37,612 nucleotides of DNA from an uncultured Scytonema sp. (lineage in GTDB: Bacteria; Cyanobacteriota; Cyanobacteriia; Cyanobacteriales; Nostocaceae). The translations under genes and the position numbers were made by a program. This document shows positions 35,320 through 37,612 of the stretch, piece by piece. The stretch's first letter is position 1, and each line of letters begins with the position of its first letter. Under the pieces are notes generated by a model that was given only the letters and a program-made list of their open reading frames with translations, was not told the DNA's origin and ran no database searches. Location: the NCBI GenBank assembly GCA_937873135.1, contig CALMVQ010000128.1, forward strand, positions 1-37,612. The letters are read 5' to 3'.

Positions 35320-37612
35320 TCAATCATCTATCTGTGAGCCTTCAATGCAGATTGTCAGCTGTTGTGCTAAAACCTGAACGTGAGGTTCACTGAGCATTGT
35401 GTTATGGTCACCAGGAACAAGATGGAGATCCAGAGGTTGAGCAGAAAACTTGTCCCAGCCCAATCCTAGTTCATCTACAGTTTCAGAGTTTGCATTATTA
35501 ACAGCATCAATCTCGATAGCCCTGAACAACGTCATCTGAGCTGGATAGACTGCTTGTGGCATATAAACAGAAGAAATTTGATGGTTAGTTTTGAAAACCT
35601 GCATAAAACCGCGAAGTTGCTTTATTCCAACATCGGGAGGCAATAAATTGACCATTTGTAACTGCTCTTTAAAGTAGTTCAGTTGCTCATCAGGAGTAAG
35701 AACGAGGAGAGCTTCAGAGGATACGTTTAAGCTCTTTGCGTAGATGCTTTCAACTTGGCTGGCAATCATGTTCAGCCATCCTAGATCATCAAGACAATCA
35801 AAATTTAGTTCATTTGTTCTATAATTTGGTCCATAAGAGTCCAAGAGGGCAAGTAGAGCAACCTCATATCCCTGCTTATGTAACTGAGTCGCCATCTCAA
35901 AAGCTACCATACCGCCAGAGGAATGACCACCCAAAAGGTATGGTCCAGAGGGTTGAATGGACTGTATTGCTTCAATGTAAGAAGCTGCCATATCCTCGAT
36001 TCGTGTATGTGGCTTTGATTCCCCGTCAAGACCAAGTGATTGTAGTCCATAAAATGGTTGCTCTTTACTTAAATGATGTGCCAGATTGTACAAATAGATA
36101 GTATTGCCACCCGCTCCTGGCACGCAGAAGAAAGGTCGCTTAGAACCATTAGGTTGAATAGGTACTATTGGAGACCAATTTAAAGCATTTATCGGCTGGC
36201 GGAGAATAGTCGCTAGTTGTTCAATAGTTGAGTTTTGGAAGAGTGTCGCTAAAGGTAGATTTTTCTTGAATTGTTGCTCAATCCGAGCCATGAGTTGCAC
36301 GGCTAAAAGAGAATGGCCACCGAGGTCAAAGAAGTTATCCTTTACTCCAACAGGGTAGACTTTCAGAACTTCTGCCCAAATTTCTGCCAGTTTCAGTTCC
36401 ACGATGTCAAGGGGCGGGACAAAGCTAGTTTGCATAGTGAAGTTGTTTGTATTAGGTACTGGCAGTGCACGGCGGTCTACCTTACCGTTAGGTGTTAGGG
36501 GCAGGGACTCCAAGATGACGAATGCAGACGGCACCATGTAGTCTGGTAGCTTTGTTTTTAGGAATTGCCGGAACTCACTCACTGTGGGGGACGTAGCCAG
36601 TTGTGGCACAATGTAGGCGACTAAGCGTTGAGTTCCTGTTGTCTCTTCTACTCGGGAGGTGACGACAACCGAATGAACTGATGGGTGCTGACTTAATAGT
36701 GCTTCAATTTCGCCCAATTCGATGCGGAAGCCGCGCAGCTTGACTTGGTGGTCGCTGCGTCCAATGTATTCAATATTACCATCAGGCAAATATCTTGCTA
36801 AGTCTCCAGTTTTGTAGAGCCGTGCCCCAAGTTCAAGACTAAAAGGGTTGGGGATGAATTTCTCCATCGTTAACTCTGGACGGTTGAGGTAGCCTCTTGC
36901 TAATCCCGCACCACCGATGTGTATCTCTCCTGGGACGCCAATTGGCACTGGTTGTAAGTGTGAGTCGAGGATGTAAACTTGCGTGTTGGCGATCGGCCGA
37001 CCGATGCGGGCTTTCAAGTCCCCATCAGTGCATTTTGCCACAGTGGCACAGACAGTAGCTTCTGTTGGTCCATAGGCGTTGAAGAAGTTTCTACCAGCAG
37101 ACCAAAGTCTGATTAGTTCAACAGAAGAAGCTTCTCCTGCTACAATGATTGTCTGTAGTGTGGGGAGTTTCTCCACAGGCAGGACGGAGAGTGCCGATGG
37201 TGGTAGCGTGACATGCGTAATGGCATAATCGCGTAATCGCTGAATTAAGGGCATACCAGGCATTAGAGAGTCTTGTGTTCCCAGGTAAAGTGTTGCTCCT
37301 GACCCTAGAGCCATCATGACTTCCGAGATAGAAGCATCAAAACTGAGGGAGGCAAACTGGAGAATATGACTCTCAGGATGCAAGTTAAAAGTCTGAATCT
37401 GAGCTTGAGCTAAGTTGCACAGTCCGCTATGCGTAACCATCACACCCTTCGGTGTACCTGTAGATCCGCTCGTGTAAATCACATTAGCCAGATCAAAAGT
37501 CCTCACCCCAGTCAGCGGGTTATCCTGGTAGTTTTGAGTGATTTTTTCCCATACCTCATCCAAGCAGACAAGCTGCGCTCTATGCTCAGGTAGTGTGTCC
37601 ACAAGCAACTGT
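35320..37612 (-). CDS. nonribosomal peptide synthetase, C-terminal A-PCP-TE part
   Basis: An open frame running off the window, so the true start is missing. Visible order: adenylation domain (IYTSGSTGTPKGV, FNAYGPTEATVCA, YKTGDLARYLPDG, NGKVDR), peptidyl carrier (DNFFDLGGHSLLAVQ, phosphopantetheine Ser433 of the visible part) and a type I thioesterase (GGHSSGGMVAFE, Ser563; late His in PGDHNTM). The specificity residues read by alignment to GrsA are D-A-S-T-I-A-A-V-C-K, which resembles aromatic (Tyr/Phe) codes; tentative. The TE marks this as the last module of the assembly line. Followed by the coupled MFS gene. Confidence 0.93.
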   Translation of the reverse strand, partial: QLLVDTLPEHRAQLVCLDEVWEKITQNYQDNPLTGVRTFDLANVIYTSGSTGTPKGVMVTHSGLCNLAQAQIQTFNLHPESHILQFASLSFDASISEVMMALGSGATLYLGTQDSLMPGMPLIQRLRDYAITHVTLPPSALSVLPVEKLPTLQTIIVAGEASSVELIRLWSAGRNFFNAYGPTEATVCATVAKCTDGDLKARIGRPIANTQVYILDSHLQPVPIGVPGEIHIGGAGLARGYLNRPELTMEKFIPNPFSLELGARLYKTGDLARYLPDGNIEYIGRSDHQVKLRGFRIELGEIEALLSQHPSVHSVVVTSRVEETTGTQRLVAYIVPQLATSPTVSEFRQFLKTKLPDYMVPSAFVILESLPLTPNGKVDRRALPVPNTNNFTMQTSFVPPLDIVELKLAEIWAEVLKVYPVGVKDNFFDLGGHSLLAVQLMARIEQQFKKNLPLATLFQNSTIEQLATILRQPINALNWSPIVPIQPNGSKRPFFCVPGAGGNTIYLYNLAHHLSKEQPFYGLQSLGLDGESKPHTRIEDMAASYIEAIQSIQPSGPYLLGGHSSGGMVAFEMATQLHKQGYEVALLALLDSYGPNYRTNELNFDCLDDLGWLNMIASQVESIYAKSLNVSSEALLVLTPDEQLNYFKEQLQMVNLLPPDVGIKQLRGFMQVFKTNHQISSVYMPQAVYPAQMTLFRAIEIDAVNNANSETVDELGLGWDKFSAQPLDLHLVPGDHNTMLSEPHVQVLAQQLTICIEGSQIDD

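Overview
The window comes from a filamentous heterocyst-forming cyanobacterium (Nostocales); I cannot name the genus. It carries the heterocyst uptake hydrogenase hupSL, the heterocyst-type ferredoxin fdxH, the cyanobacterial nif order nifH-D-K-E-N-X-(DUF269)-(DUF683)-W-hesA-hesB-fdxH, an XisA-type nifD excision element, many GCGATCGC (HIP1) octamers and abundant short GC-rich palindromes and AAAAGT short tandem repeats.

Region 1 (1-8.6 kb): a TPR protein, hupS and hupL (uninterrupted), a small downstream gene, a haloacid-dehalogenase-type hydrolase, a frameshifted Uma2-type remnant and hupW, the protease that matures HupL. Region 2 (8.6-13.8 kb): a 122-aa unknown, a two-domain SagB-type dehydrogenase overlapping an ankyrin-repeat gene, a large stem-loop, and an exported DUF4142 protein. 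The space is littered with palindromes and two inverted copies of a ~112-bp MITE-like element. Region 3 (13.8-22.7 kb, minus strand): a dense nif block ending in fdxH, with several 1-4 nt gene overlaps; nifK is preceded by three tandem 69-bp hairpin units and the detached 3' end of nifD.

Region 4 (22.66-29.80 kb) is a ~7.14-kb nifD element bounded by degenerate copies of the classical core (CGGAGTAA shared). It carries xisA on the opposite strand, a pair of tandem tRNA(CAU)-like sequences set among hairpins, a slipin (SPFH/band 7) protein with a repeated N-terminal module, a 5'-truncated aldo/keto reductase, a DUF1350 hydrolase-like gene and a LysM remnant. Excision would rejoin nifD and restore the FeMo-cofactor-binding His.

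Region 5 (32.08 kb to the end): nifH itself is broken. Only its 3' ~250 codons are present; the first ~47 codons including the P-loop are missing. The break is followed 37 bp later by a divergent serine recombinase, then a 51-codon gene, an MFS exporter and the 3' part of a nonribosomal peptide synthetase that runs off the window. This reads as a second programmed-excision element, inside nifH, carrying a natural-product pathway. Its far end is not visible. If both elements are excised during heterocyst differentiation, nifHDK would be restored while the NRPS genes and the slipin/tRNA-like cassette would be lost from the heterocyst chromosome.
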